A stretch of 64,000 nucleotides of DNA, from contig NZ_CP109149.1 in NCBI RefSeq assembly GCF_035920345.1, positions 6,634,001 through 6,698,000 on the forward strand. The letters are read 5' to 3'. Source of the stretch: Nocardia vinacea (GTDB lineage: Bacteria; Actinomycetota; Actinomycetes; Mycobacteriales; Mycobacteriaceae). The position numbers and the translations under genes were made by a program. This document shows positions 48,035 through 56,748 of the stretch, piece by piece. The first letter of the stretch is position 1; each line of letters opens with the position of its first letter. The notes under the pieces were generated by a model. It saw nothing but the letters and a program-made list of their open reading frames with translations. It ran no database searches and was not told the origin of the DNA.

Positions 48035-48859
48035 CCGGACGCCGGACAGGCGTAGTACGGCGAGGTTCGGGTGCGCGACGGCCCAGCGGGGCATGAGGGC
48101 GACGCCGTAGTTCGCGGCGACGAGGGTTTCGATTACTCGGAAGTCGTTGAGGCGCTGGGCAATACGAGGTTGGACGCCGGTCATGGTTGCGATGGAGCGC
48201 AGCACGTCGTCGACCGGGAAGCCGCCGCGGACGCTGAGCCAGGTCTCCTCGGCGAGTTCGGCCGGGGTCACCTCGGTGCGAGTCGCGAGCGGATGGGTCG
48301 GTGCGACAACGACATCGGTGGGTTCGCGCATGATGACCGTGGTGCTGACGCGAGGCCCCGCGATACCGGGCGAGCGCTCGTCGCGGTGGGTGAGGACGAT
48401 GTCGTAGTCGGCGAGCAGCCGCGGCACTTCACTCGGCGGCAGGTCCTCGTCACGGGCGACGACCTCGACACCACTGTCGGCCAGTGCGGGCAGCACCCGC
48501 GGCAGCAGCAGCGCCGCGCCTGATGGGAACAGCGCGACCCGTACCCGACCGCGCGCAGACCCGCGATAGTGCGCCATCTCGGCTACCGCACGGTCCATCG
48601 CGGCGAGCACCTCGTCAGCGCGCACAACAAGCGCCTGCCCCGCATCGGTCAGCCGAACCCGCCGCCCATCGGGCTCGAGCAACGCCACACCCGCCTCCTT
48701 GGCAAGCACCTTGAGCTGCTGCGATACCGCCGAAGGAGTCATCGAAAGCGCCTCGGCCACAGCAGCGATCGTCCCGCGATCCGCGAATTCCCGCAGCACC
48801 CGCAGCCGCTCAACCGCCATCGGCGGCCCAACCCGCACGTCCTCAGGCGGCTGCGACAT
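47924..48859 (-). CDS. LysR-family regulator
   Basis: This 311-residue protein has a winged helix-turn-helix (LRVLREFADRGTIAAVAEAL, then MTPSAVSQQLKVLAKEAG) and a LysR substrate-binding domain. It is divergent from the EamA transporter gene and probably controls it, sensing a small molecule. Its last coding segment is duplicated downstream of the stop. The start is chosen at the first ATG of the frame; MAVERLRVLREF 13 codons later is an alternative. Confidence 0.87.
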   Translation of the reverse strand: MSQPPEDVRVGPPMAVERLRVLREFADRGTIAAVAEALSMTPSAVSQQLKVLAKEAGVALLEPDGRRVRLTDAGQALVVRADEVLAAMDRAVAEMAHYRGSARGRVRVALFPSGAALLLPRVLPALADSGVEVVARDEDLPPSEVPRLLADYDIVLTHRDERSPGIAGPRVSTTVIMREPTDVVVAPTHPLATRTEVTPAELAEETWLSVRGGFPVDDVLRSIATMTGVQPRIAQRLNDFRVIETLVAANYGVALMPRWAVAHPNLAVLRLSGVRAARLYELATRPHAATRPAIATVLQAFRAAATEIAAE

Positions 48860-49055
48860 GAACCGCTCCTACAGCCGGTAGCGAGACTGCGACCGCCGGC
48901 ATTCCCGCACCGCCCGATCGCGCACCCGCCGCATGTGCCGACACGGACACTGTGACCTGAGCCATCGCAGCGACTGCCCCGCGTTCGCCCGTGTTGCGGA
49001 CCGATCGCGCGGTGTCGGGAGTCGGGGAGATATGACTGCCAGAAACCATTAAGTG

Positions 49056-49075
49056 ATGCTACATCGATAGTGCAT
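49056..49075. promoter_or_regulatory. candidate LysR box
   Basis: ATGC and GCAT are symmetric around a central ATCGAT in the AT-rich gap between the divergent lysR and eamA genes, as expected for a LysR-type operator. Confidence 0.45.
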
Positions 49076-49121
49076 ATTTATTCGATTGTTCTTATTGGTT
49101 TCATTACCGACGATAAGGAAC

Positions 49122-50090
49122 GTGACCAATCGTGACCGCTTGCTCGGGCTTACCGTTGTCCTGCTCTGGGGGCTGAACTTCATTGCTATTCGGGTGGGGC
49201 TGGACCACTTTCCGCCGTTCTTCTTCGCTGCGCTGCGGTTCGCGGTGATCGCCGTTCCCGTGCTGGTGCTCGTGCCGCGGCCGAAGGTGCCGCTGCGGTG
49301 GTTGCTGCTGTATGGGATCGGGTTCGGGATTCTGCAATTCGCCTTTCTGTTCAGCGCGATGCGCGCGGGCATGCCGACCGGGCTGTCCTCGCTGGTGCTG
49401 CAATCCTCCGCGCCGTTCACGGTTGTCCTCGGTGCGCTGTTCCTCCGGGAGCGGTTGCGGGCGACGCAGTTGCTCGGCATCGGCGTCGCCGTGGCGGGCA
49501 TTGTGGTGATCGGGCTCGATCGCGCACAGCATGCGGCGCTGTTGCCGGTGCTGCTGACGCTGGCGGGCGGTCTCGGGTGGGCCTTCGGCAATATCGGCTC
49601 GCGTTTGGCCACGGCATCCGGCGAGGCCAACCCACTGCATCTGACGCTGTGGATGACGGTTGTGCCGCCGATCCCGATGTTCGCGCTGTCCGCACTCATC
49701 GAAGGGCCGACGACCGGCCTGCATGCCTTGACCGATGTCACCTCCCCCGGCGGCTGGCACGCGCTGCTGGGCCTCGCCTACATCGTCGCGCTCGGCACCA
49801 TCGCGGGCTCGGGCCTGTGGACCTACCTGATGAGCCGTTACCCGGCCAGCACGGTCGCCCCCATGTCCCTACTCGTCCCAGTGGTCGGCATCCTCGCTGC
49901 TTGGGCGGCCTTCGGCGAGGACCCGACGCCGCTGTCGCTGCTCGGCGGAGCGATCGTGATCGCGGGTGCGTTCGGGGCGACGAAGGCGGGTCGTCGCGAT
50001 GCGAATGCCACAGCGGTGCAACCGGTTTCGACCCCTACTCCGGTGTCTGAGCCGACCCTCGGCAGGCAACCCCGCTTGGTGGAAGCCTGA
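49122..50090 (+). CDS. EamA/DMT-family transporter
   Basis: This 322-residue protein has ten predicted helices in two EamA repeats. Examples are GLTVVLLWGLNFIAIRVGLD at the start, RAGMPTGLSSLVLQSSAPFTVVLGALFLRE closing repeat one, and STVAPMSLLVPVVGILAAW in repeat two. The family exports amino acids or other metabolites. A cytoplasmic tail of about 40 residues follows. I use the GTG at 49122; AAGGAA is very close upstream, so a nearby alternative start is possible. The last 34 codons are copied once more just beyond the stop. Confidence 0.87.
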   Translation: MTNRDRLLGLTVVLLWGLNFIAIRVGLDHFPPFFFAALRFAVIAVPVLVLVPRPKVPLRWLLLYGIGFGILQFAFLFSAMRAGMPTGLSSLVLQSSAPFTVVLGALFLRERLRATQLLGIGVAVAGIVVIGLDRAQHAALLPVLLTLAGGLGWAFGNIGSRLATASGEANPLHLTLWMTVVPPIPMFALSALIEGPTTGLHALTDVTSPGGWHALLGLAYIVALGTIAGSGLWTYLMSRYPASTVAPMSLLVPVVGILAAWAAFGEDPTPLSLLGGAIVIAGAFGATKAGRRDANATAVQPVSTPTPVSEPTLGRQPRLVEA

Positions 50091-50195
50091 GCCGACAGCT
50101 ATGCGATTGCCGCAACGGTGGAACCGGTTTCGACTATGCCCCGGTGCCGGAGCCGTTTCTCGGCAGGCAACCCTGGTTCGTACAGCCCAGAGCCA
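49998..50195. repeat. duplicated 3' end of the EamA gene
   Basis: The last roughly 95 coding bases of the transporter gene recur about 102 bases later, with the landmarks AACCGGTTTCGA (50020, 50122) and CTCGGCAGGCAACC (50058, 50159). Identity is interrupted by several substitutions and at least one small indel, so the second copy is not simply an in-frame extension. Confidence 0.85.
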
Positions 50196-50512
50196 TCGCG
50201 CGGGTCCATTTCCGTCTCGCCAACACAGCCTGCGATAGACATCCCAGCCCAGCCGCACACGATTTACCTGCCCCCTTCCGCCAACACCGCCACAACTACG
50301 CCCTGACCTGCGAAGTTTGCGTACGACCCCGGTTCCGGAAACCAACTCGGCCCGGTCACACCGCCCGGTAATGTCTGCCCCGCTGTATTCGTGACCTGGT
50401 CGAATGCGAGGCCGACCAGGACCGGGCGGCGGCGTCAGGGGTGGGTCGGCTCACCCGCCAGCGGTCGCTTTACAGTGTATTCGGCGTGGAACTGGGTCCG
50501 GAGGCTTGAACG

Positions 50513-50590
50513 TTGTCGAGAAACTTGTCGGTGCTCATCCGCGAGGTAGCTCCCGCATCGGAAACGATGCCCCGGACCTCCAAGCGGTGA
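50513..50590 (+). CDS. possible 25-residue leader frame coupled to the FAD enzyme
   Basis: A TTG placed eight bases after GGAGG opens a 25-codon frame (SRNLSVLIREVAPASETMPR...) that ends in TGA. The TGA overlaps the GTG of the next gene (GTGA). The main gene has no ribosome binding site of its own at that GTG, so the small frame may carry ribosomes to it. Confidence 0.4.
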   Translation: MSRNLSVLIREVAPASETMPRTSKR

Positions 50591-52362
50591 TAGATCAGCA
50601 ATTGACGCTGTCGCGAAGAGCAATGCTTCGCGGCACCGTCGCAGCGGCGGTAGCAACGGCGGGGGTGCTGACGGCCGGTGGGCTGAGACCGGTGCCTGCC
50701 GCCGGCAGTCCCGGCGGCAGGCAGGTCGCGGTCCTCGGCGGTGGGGTCGCGGGATTGACCGCGGCACATGAATTGGCCGAGCGTGGGTTCCAGGTCACCG
50801 TATTCGAGAGACGTGCGCTCGGGGGCAAGGCGCGCAGCATTCCGGTGCCGGGCAGCGGGTCGGGCGGACGGCCGGACCTGCCCGGTGAGCACGGCTTCCG
50901 CTTCTTTCCCGGCTTCTATCAACATATTCCGGACACCATGCGACGAATTCCGTTCGCGGGCAATCCGAATGGCGTTTGGAATAATCTGATCGGCGTGCCA
51001 GAGGCACGTTTCGCCCGCCGCGGCGGCGATGATTTCCGACTTCCCTTGGGCCCCAAGGCCCGCACGAATTTCACCCCGGACGCATTCCGCGAAACCATGG
51101 GTGCGGCGATTGCGACGGCCTTGAAAATGCCCGCCGATGAAGGCGCCTACTTCGCCGAGCGCCTGCTGGTATTCAACTCCAGCTGCGATGCCCGGCGGTT
51201 AGGGCAGTGGGAACACACCTCATGGCGCGATTTCGTCGGCGGCCACCAGCGCTCTCACGAATTCCGCGCCCTGCTCTCGCGCACGCTGACCAGCATCATG
51301 GTCGCCGCGAAGGAGGATGTCGCCAGCGTCCGCACCATCGGCACCATGGGCGAACAGTTCCTGGGCAACCCCTTCGAAATCGGCAATGACGGCGCACTGG
51401 ACCGGGTGCTGAACGGGCCGACCAACTCGGTGTGGATCGATCCATGGGTGCAGCGACTGCGCGACCTCGGCGTGCAATTCGCGCTCGGGGCCGAGGTACG
51501 CGGACTCGAGGTGCGCGATCGGCGGATCGCCTCGGCCCGCATCGTCGATGAAAACGGCGCACAGCGCAGCATCGACGCCGACTATTTCGTGGTCGCGCTG
51601 TCCGCCGAACAGGCCCGCGCGCTCTGGTCGCCCGACGTGCTCGAGGTGCGCCCGGAACTGGCCGCGATGGATCGCCTCTTCGTCGACTGGATGAACGGAA
51701 TCCAGTTCTATCTGCGCAGGCCGATGGATATTTCACATGGCCACACCGCCTATATCGATGCCCCGTGGTCGCTCACCTCGATCACCCAGAATCAGCTGTG
51801 GGCGCGCAAAATCACCGAATTCGGCGACGGCACTGTGCAGGACTGTCTTTCGGTCGATATCTCCGACTGGAACTCCCCCGGCATGCTCTACGGCAAGCCC
51901 GCCAAGGAGTGCACGCACGAGGAGATCGCGCGCGAGGTATGGGCGCAGCTGCGGGCGCATCTGAACGACCGCGACGACCTGTTGCGCGATGCCGATCTGC
52001 ATTCCTGGTTCCTCGATCCGGGCATCAGCTGGCAGGAATCCCAGCGGCGCAATGCCAATGCGGATCCGCTGCTGATCAATACCGCCGGGTCATGGGAGTG
52101 CCGACCGGAGGCCCACGGCGCGCTCGAAAACCTGTTCCTGGCAGGCGATTACGTGCGCACAAATGTCGATCTGGCAACCATGGAGGGCGCCAACGAATCC
52201 GCGCGCGACACGGTCAATGCCATTCTCGACGTTTCGGGTTCGAATGCCGAACGCTGCCGCAAGTACACGCTCTACCGTGCCACCGAACTGGACCCGCTGC
52301 GCCGCATCGATGCCGACCGCTACGCCGCGGGCCAGCCCAACCTGTTCGATGTGCGACTGTGA
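50587..52362 (+). CDS. Tat-exported FAD-dependent amine-oxidase/desaturase-like enzyme
   Basis: This 591-residue protein starts with a twin-arginine signal (LTLSRRAMLRGTVAAAVATA). The FAD-binding motif VAVLGGGVAGLTAAHELAE lies near residue 48, and the C-terminal flavin block LFLAGDYVRTNVDLATMEGA is typical of phytoene-desaturase and hydroxysqualene-dehydroxylase-like proteins (amine oxidase fold). GEHGFRFFPGFYQHIPDT is a family block. The substrate is probably an isoprenoid or other lipid, but this is inference. GTG 50587 is chosen because the Tat signal then has a normal short n-region; the frame is open further upstream. Confidence 0.85.
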   Translation: MIDQQLTLSRRAMLRGTVAAAVATAGVLTAGGLRPVPAAGSPGGRQVAVLGGGVAGLTAAHELAERGFQVTVFERRALGGKARSIPVPGSGSGGRPDLPGEHGFRFFPGFYQHIPDTMRRIPFAGNPNGVWNNLIGVPEARFARRGGDDFRLPLGPKARTNFTPDAFRETMGAAIATALKMPADEGAYFAERLLVFNSSCDARRLGQWEHTSWRDFVGGHQRSHEFRALLSRTLTSIMVAAKEDVASVRTIGTMGEQFLGNPFEIGNDGALDRVLNGPTNSVWIDPWVQRLRDLGVQFALGAEVRGLEVRDRRIASARIVDENGAQRSIDADYFVVALSAEQARALWSPDVLEVRPELAAMDRLFVDWMNGIQFYLRRPMDISHGHTAYIDAPWSLTSITQNQLWARKITEFGDGTVQDCLSVDISDWNSPGMLYGKPAKECTHEEIAREVWAQLRAHLNDRDDLLRDADLHSWFLDPGISWQESQRRNANADPLLINTAGSWECRPEAHGALENLFLAGDYVRTNVDLATMEGANESARDTVNAILDVSGSNAERCRKYTLYRATELDPLRRIDADRYAAGQPNLFDVRL

Positions 52363-52428
52363 TCGATCTCCCCTCGCGGGAACATAATTCGATCGTCCGC
52401 GACCCCGCGCCGGTGCTTTGATCGAAGT

Positions 52429-53070
52429 ATGGGCGAGATCAGCGACACCAATGAGATCACCGATCCGACCGAGCTGCGGCAGTTGCTCGGGGAGGTCATG
52501 CCACGAGCCGCGACGAAGGAGCGCGTCGCACTGCATCCCCGTGACCGCGACTGGATCGCGGCCACCCCGTTCATTGCCCTGAGTACCAGCGATGCCGACG
52601 GCAATTGCGATACCTCACCGAAGGGTGATCCGGCCGGTTTCGTGAAGGTGCTCGACGACACCACCATCGCCATTCCGGAACGGCCGGGGAATCGCAGGGC
52701 CGACGGCTACCTGAATATCCTCAGCAATCCGCACGTCGGGCTCCTGTTCATGATTCCGGGCCGCCGCGAGACGCTGCGCATCAACGGCCGGGCGCGGCTG
52801 GTTCGCGATGCACCGTATTTCGACGACATGTTGGTCAAGGGCCATCGGCCGATCCTGGCGATCGAGGTCGAGATCGAGCAGATCTTCTTCCACTGCGCCA
52901 AGGCGTTCATCCGCAGTCACCTGTGGGAGCCGGAGCAGTGGCCGGTCGACAATCTGCCCAGTCCCGCCCGGCTCGTCAAAGAGGTCCAGACCAATGTAAC
53001 GGAGTCGGTGGAGGAACTGGAGCACTACTACTCGCCGGAAAATTACAACGCCAAGCTGTACCGGGAGTGA
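52429..53070 (+). CDS. PPOX-class flavin/F420-family protein (MSMEG_1061-like)
   Basis: This 213-residue protein has the split-barrel flavin-binding fold: TPFIALSTSDADGNCDTSPKGDPAGFVKVLDD, a strand-loop IPERPGNRRADGYLNILSNP, and a C-terminal block FFHCAKAFIRSHLW. It resembles the pyridoxamine-phosphate-oxidase superfamily subgroup known from MSMEG_1061-type FMN proteins. The reaction is unknown. Confidence 0.85.
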   Translation: MGEISDTNEITDPTELRQLLGEVMPRAATKERVALHPRDRDWIAATPFIALSTSDADGNCDTSPKGDPAGFVKVLDDTTIAIPERPGNRRADGYLNILSNPHVGLLFMIPGRRETLRINGRARLVRDAPYFDDMLVKGHRPILAIEVEIEQIFFHCAKAFIRSHLWEPEQWPVDNLPSPARLVKEVQTNVTESVEELEHYYSPENYNAKLYRE

Positions 53071-53130
53071 GTACGGTCACTGCGGCCGAGGGGAGCGGGC
53101 CGCAGCGAATGCGCCGCCGAGCAGAACACA

Positions 53131-53136
53131 TAGACT
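53131..53136 (+). promoter_or_regulatory. -10 element of murT, leaderless type
   Basis: TAGACT ends six bases before the GTG of murT at 53143. Confidence 0.5.
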
Positions 53137-53142
53137 CGCGGC

Positions 53143-54378
53143 GTGGCAGACATAACGGTGCGCGGGCGACTCGCGCTGCGGGCGGCGGCGGCAGCGTCGT
53201 GGGCCTCGCAGAAGGCGGGCCGCGGCAAGGGGTCGATGATCGGCGGGCTGATCGCCCTGCAGATCGATAAGACGATCATGGATCAGCTGGGCCGCGGGCG
53301 GCGCACCGTGCTGGTGACCGGCACCAATGGCAAGTCGACCACCACCAGGATGACGACCGCCGCACTGAGCACCATCGGCAAGGTCGCCACGCAGGCCGAT
53401 GGCGCGAATATGGACGCGGGCATCGTGGCCGCGCTGAGCGCGCACCGCGGGACGCCGCTGGCCGCGATCGAGGTGGATGAACTGCATCTGCCGCACGTCA
53501 CCGATTCGCTGAATCCGTCCGTGGTCGTCCTGCTGAATCTCAGCCGCGATCAGCTGGATCGGGTCGGCGAGATCAACATGATCGAGCGCAAACTGCGCGC
53601 CGGACTGGCACGGCATCCGCAGACCGTGGTGATCGCCAACTGCGACGACGTGTTGGTGACCTCCATCGCCTACGACCACCCGAATGTGGTGTGGGTCGGG
53701 GCGGGCAGCGGTTGGTCGATGGATGCGACGAGTTGTCCGCGCAGCGGTGAGCCGATCGCCTGGGAGGGTGCGCATTGGCGCAGCACCGGCACGGATTTCG
53801 AACGGCCCGAACCGAATTGGTGGCTGGACGGCGATGAGCTCATCGGACCCGACGGTGTCCGGCTGCCGCTGAAATTGGCGCTGCCCGGACGGGCCAATAA
53901 GGGCAATGCCGCGCAGGCGGTCGCCGCAGCGGTCGCACTCGGTGCGGATCCGGCGGCGGCGGCGGCCGCCGCGGGTACGGTGCGCGAGATCGCGGGTCGC
54001 TATCGGACGGTGCAGGTCGGCGAGCACGCCGCCCGGCTGCTGCTGGCGAAGAATCCGGCGGGCTGGCAGGAGGCGCTGTCGATGATCGAGCCCGATTCGG
54101 CCGGTCTGGTGATCGCGGTGAATGGGCAGGTACCCGATGGCGAGGATCTGTCCTGGCTGTGGGATGTGCGGTTCGAGCATTTCGAGGGCGTCCAGGTGGT
54201 GGCCGCCGGTGAGCGCGCCACCGATCTCGCGGTGCGCCTGACCTATGCCGGAGTCGAACACACTATGGTGCCGGATCCGTTGCGCGCCATCGCATCCTGT
54301 CCGGCGGGACGGGTCGAGGTGCTGGCCAACTACACCGCGTTCCGCGATCTCAACCGCGATCTGGAGGAGCAGAACTGA
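53143..54378 (+). CDS. murT: MurT, ligase subunit of lipid II isoglutaminyl synthase
   Basis: This 411-residue Mur-ligase-like protein activates the D-Glu carboxylate of the peptidoglycan stem peptide. It has the ATP loop VTGTNGKSTTTRM near residue 58, the Mur block EVDELHLPHVTDSLNP, and the C-terminal DUF1727 domain. GatD, encoded next with a one-base overlap, supplies ammonia. In firmicute MurT a four-Cys zinc ribbon lies in the central domain; here the corresponding stretch (SCPRSGEPIAWEGAHW, about residue 198) keeps only one Cys. The GTG start has a -10 box six bases upstream, so the murT-gatD message is probably leaderless. Confidence 0.94.
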   Translation: MADITVRGRLALRAAAAASWASQKAGRGKGSMIGGLIALQIDKTIMDQLGRGRRTVLVTGTNGKSTTTRMTTAALSTIGKVATQADGANMDAGIVAALSAHRGTPLAAIEVDELHLPHVTDSLNPSVVVLLNLSRDQLDRVGEINMIERKLRAGLARHPQTVVIANCDDVLVTSIAYDHPNVVWVGAGSGWSMDATSCPRSGEPIAWEGAHWRSTGTDFERPEPNWWLDGDELIGPDGVRLPLKLALPGRANKGNAAQAVAAAVALGADPAAAAAAAGTVREIAGRYRTVQVGEHAARLLLAKNPAGWQEALSMIEPDSAGLVIAVNGQVPDGEDLSWLWDVRFEHFEGVQVVAAGERATDLAVRLTYAGVEHTMVPDPLRAIASCPAGRVEVLANYTAFRDLNRDLEEQN

Positions 54379-55139
54379 TGACAGCATCGCGTAACGATTC
54401 AATGAGCGGTGGTGGCCGGGTGACGGGCGGGCGCGAGTCAACCGTGCGAATCGGGCTGGTACTGCCCGATGTAATGGGCACCTACGGCGACGGCGGCAAT
54501 GCACTGGTACTGCGGCAACGACTGCGCATGCGCGGCCATGACGCGGAGATCGTCGAAATCACCCTGTCCGACCCGGTTCCCGAGTCGCTCGACATCTATA
54601 CCCTTGGCGGAGCGGAGGATTCGGCGCAGCGCCTGGCCACCCGGCATCTGCAGCGCTATCCCGGCCTGCAGCAGGCCGCCGCGAAAGGCGCTCCGGTACT
54701 TGCCATCTGCGCGGCCATCCAGGTGCTCGGGCACTGGTACGAGACGTCCACCGGCGAGCGCGTCGACGGCGTCGGCCTCATCGATGTCACCACCTCCCCG
54801 CAGGCCAAGCGCGCCATCGGCGAGGTGACGACCACCCCGCTGCTCCCCGGCCTCACCGCCGCCCTCACCGGCTTCGAAAACCACCGTGGTGGAACCAAAC
54901 TCGGCGGTGACGCCACCGGGCTCGCGCATGTCACCCGCGGCGTCGGCAACGGTGTCGGCGACGGCCTCGAGGGCGTTGTCCAGGGCTCCACCATCGGCAC
55001 CTACATGCACGGACCCGCCCTGGCCCGCAATCCCGAACTCGCCGACCTGCTCCTGTCCCGCGTCCTCGGCGTGGACGAACTCCCACCCCTGCACCTCCCC
55101 GAGGTCGACCAACTCCGCCGCGAGCGCCTGCGCGCCTGA
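54378..55139 (+). CDS. gatD: GatD, glutaminase subunit of lipid II isoglutaminyl synthase
   Basis: This 253-residue class I glutamine amidotransferase has the nucleophilic Cys near residue 111 in LAICAAIQVLG and the catalytic His near 210 in GTYMHGPALARNPELAD. It passes ammonia to MurT so that D-Glu in lipid II becomes D-isoglutamine. The ATG overlaps the murT stop by one base. The first 25 residues are variable; a later start is possible because the conserved fold begins at VRIGLVLPDVM. Confidence 0.94.
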   Translation: MTASRNDSMSGGGRVTGGRESTVRIGLVLPDVMGTYGDGGNALVLRQRLRMRGHDAEIVEITLSDPVPESLDIYTLGGAEDSAQRLATRHLQRYPGLQQAAAKGAPVLAICAAIQVLGHWYETSTGERVDGVGLIDVTTSPQAKRAIGEVTTTPLLPGLTAALTGFENHRGGTKLGGDATGLAHVTRGVGNGVGDGLEGVVQGSTIGTYMHGPALARNPELADLLLSRVLGVDELPPLHLPEVDQLRRERLRA

Positions 55140-55285
55140 TCGCCTATCCGAGGCTGGTCGCAGCTGATCAGCAGGCGCGCGGCGATGCCGACATCGGCTA
55201 TCGCGGGTCGGTCGCGCGGTGCGCGAAAGGGGCAACGCGACGCGCTTTTCCCTTGCGCCTCGGCGGAATAGCGGGTGATTCACGA

Positions 55286-55291
55286 TACGCT
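55286..55291 (+). promoter_or_regulatory. -10 element, leaderless type
   Basis: TACGCT ends six bases before the ATG at 55298. Confidence 0.4.
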
Positions 55292-55297
55292 CCCGCT

Positions 55298-56230
55298 ATG
55301 GCGACGATCACACCAACGAGATCGGATCGGTTCGAAGAGCAGTCGGCACCACCAAATCATCAGCGGTCCCTAGTGAGCCGCCTACGGGCGTGGCGGCCGC
55401 GGCCGTTGCATGCTTCGGCGATCGTCACCGGCGTCGTCGCACTCACGTCATTCGAAATGTCGTTCGACGCATTGCACGACCTGGCGGTGCGAAACCTGGT
55501 GGCACCCCCGCTCGCCGCGAATGTGCCGATCGCCATCGATGGCCTGGTCGTCGGTTCGATCATCGCCACCGCCACCTTCCGGAGAGGAAGTTCGGGCTGG
55601 TGGTACGCCACGGCATTATTCGTCTTCTGGACCCTGGTATCGGTGGCCGGAAATATCGAGTACGCGCGCGAAATCGGGGGTAGCCCCGTGTCTTTGGCAC
55701 TGTACGCGGGCATGCCGATGACGATGCTGTTCGCGGTGCATCTCACCCTGATGCTGTTCGGGCGACGACGCGAGCATGCACGCACCACGAATCACGTCCC
55801 AGTGCCGCAGCAGAATCAAGCCCCGGCATCGCATGACGATCACGCCTCAGCACCGCAGGACGATCACGTCCCAGCATCGCAGGACGATCACGTTCCCGCA
55901 TCGCAGGACGATCACGCCCCAGCACCGCAACAGGATCGCGCCCCAGCGCCGCAAGAGGATTGGGTTTCAGCAGAACAGGACGATTGGGACCTGGCAGCGC
56001 TGGAAGAGGACTGGGACTCGGCAGCGGAGGAGGATCGGAACTCGGCACCGCCGCCCGAGCGTGTCGTGCCGACACGGATTCCCGCGATCCTGGAGAATAC
56101 CGATCCGCTGCTCGTCGCTCCGAAAGCAGTGCTGCCCAACGCACTGCCCAGGACCGGTGCCACGCCGCGGATCACCCCGACGTTCGTGACCACCGGTCCG
56201 AACGGCCAGACAAAGATCAACCCTTTCTGA
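55298..56230 (+). CDS. DUF2637 membrane protein with repeated acidic tail
   Basis: This 310-residue protein has about four transmembrane helices in residues 40-165 (SAIVTGVVALTSFEMSFDAL, VPIAIDGLVVGSIIATATF, YATALFVFWTLVSVAGNIEY, SLALYAGMPMTMLFAVHLTL). This is the DUF2637 pattern found in actinobacterial plasmid-spread and chromosomal proteins. The tail has an 8-residue repeat (D-D-H-x-P-A-x-Q) and then is Asp/Glu/Trp-rich. DUF2637 often occurs in conjugative elements, but no transfer genes are seen here. Function is unknown. Confidence 0.75.
   Translation: MATITPTRSDRFEEQSAPPNHQRSLVSRLRAWRPRPLHASAIVTGVVALTSFEMSFDALHDLAVRNLVAPPLAANVPIAIDGLVVGSIIATATFRRGSSGWWYATALFVFWTLVSVAGNIEYAREIGGSPVSLALYAGMPMTMLFAVHLTLMLFGRRREHARTTNHVPVPQQNQAPASHDDHASAPQDDHVPASQDDHVPASQDDHAPAPQQDRAPAPQEDWVSAEQDDWDLAALEEDWDSAAEEDRNSAPPPERVVPTRIPAILENTDPLLVAPKAVLPNALPRTGATPRITPTFVTTGPNGQTKINPF
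55817..55960. repeat. 24-bp coding repeat in the DUF2637 gene
   Basis: Six units of 24 bases start at 55817, 55841, 55865, 55889, 55913 and 55937, each near CACGTCCCAGCATCGCAGGA. They encode the acidic eight-residue repeats of the tail. The reading frame is preserved. Confidence 0.85.
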
Positions 56231-56273
56231 CCCGAAACTGCTTCAGCCACAATCGGACACTTCGATGGAGTAA

Positions 56274-56702
56274 ATGATGGCTATTACCGTTTGGCAAGAC
56301 CAGGGCATAGATCAATTCCGGGAGGTCGCGGGCCGGCTCGCGTCGGTGATCCAGAGCGGCCTCGACCGATCGGGCGCGCTGAACCAGTTCGCCGAATCGG
56401 TCGGCAACGGGGAAGCATTCATCGAGCTGATGATCGAATACTCGTCCCGCTGGTTCACCGAAACCGGCGGACGCTCGACCTTGATCGGGCCGGAGTTGTT
56501 CTGGCTGCTGTCGGAGCCCAGCCCGCGCCGGGTATCCGGCACCGGCCTGCGAGCCCAGGAATCTTATCTGGATACCGAATTGACGGCCGGACAGCGCGCC
56601 CGGATTCTGTTGCTCATCTGCGTATACGAGGCGCTGGCACAAAACCAATGGGGACCGGAAGGCATCGCGGAACACATGATCGCGACCAACGGCGTCGGCT
56701 GA
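56274..56702 (+). CDS. conserved-looking hypothetical protein
   Basis: This 142-residue, mostly helical acidic protein (GIDQFREVAGRLASVIQSGL at the start, GQRARILLLICVYEALAQNQ near the end) has no signal peptide and no family I recognise. GGAG lies four bases before the first ATG and seven before the second (56277), so the start may be one codon later. It is 43 bases downstream of the DUF2637 gene in the same direction and convergent with the metallopeptidase cluster. Confidence 0.65.
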   Translation: MMAITVWQDQGIDQFREVAGRLASVIQSGLDRSGALNQFAESVGNGEAFIELMIEYSSRWFTETGGRSTLIGPELFWLLSEPSPRRVSGTGLRAQESYLDTELTAGQRARILLLICVYEALAQNQWGPEGIAEHMIATNGVG

Positions 56703-56709
56703 GCACACA

Positions 56710-56748
56710 GCGCTGACCGCGCGCCCCCAGGGTGCGCGCGGTCAGCGC
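56710..56748. terminator. hairpin between convergent gene units
   Basis: GCGCTGACCGCGC pairs perfectly with GCGCGGTCAGCGC around a short loop. It includes the stop codon of the minus-strand metallopeptidase. Confidence 0.7.

Noticed and set aside
55298..56702. Integrated conjugative element suggested by DUF2637
   Set aside because: No integrase, replication or transfer gene and no attachment-site repeat was found nearby.
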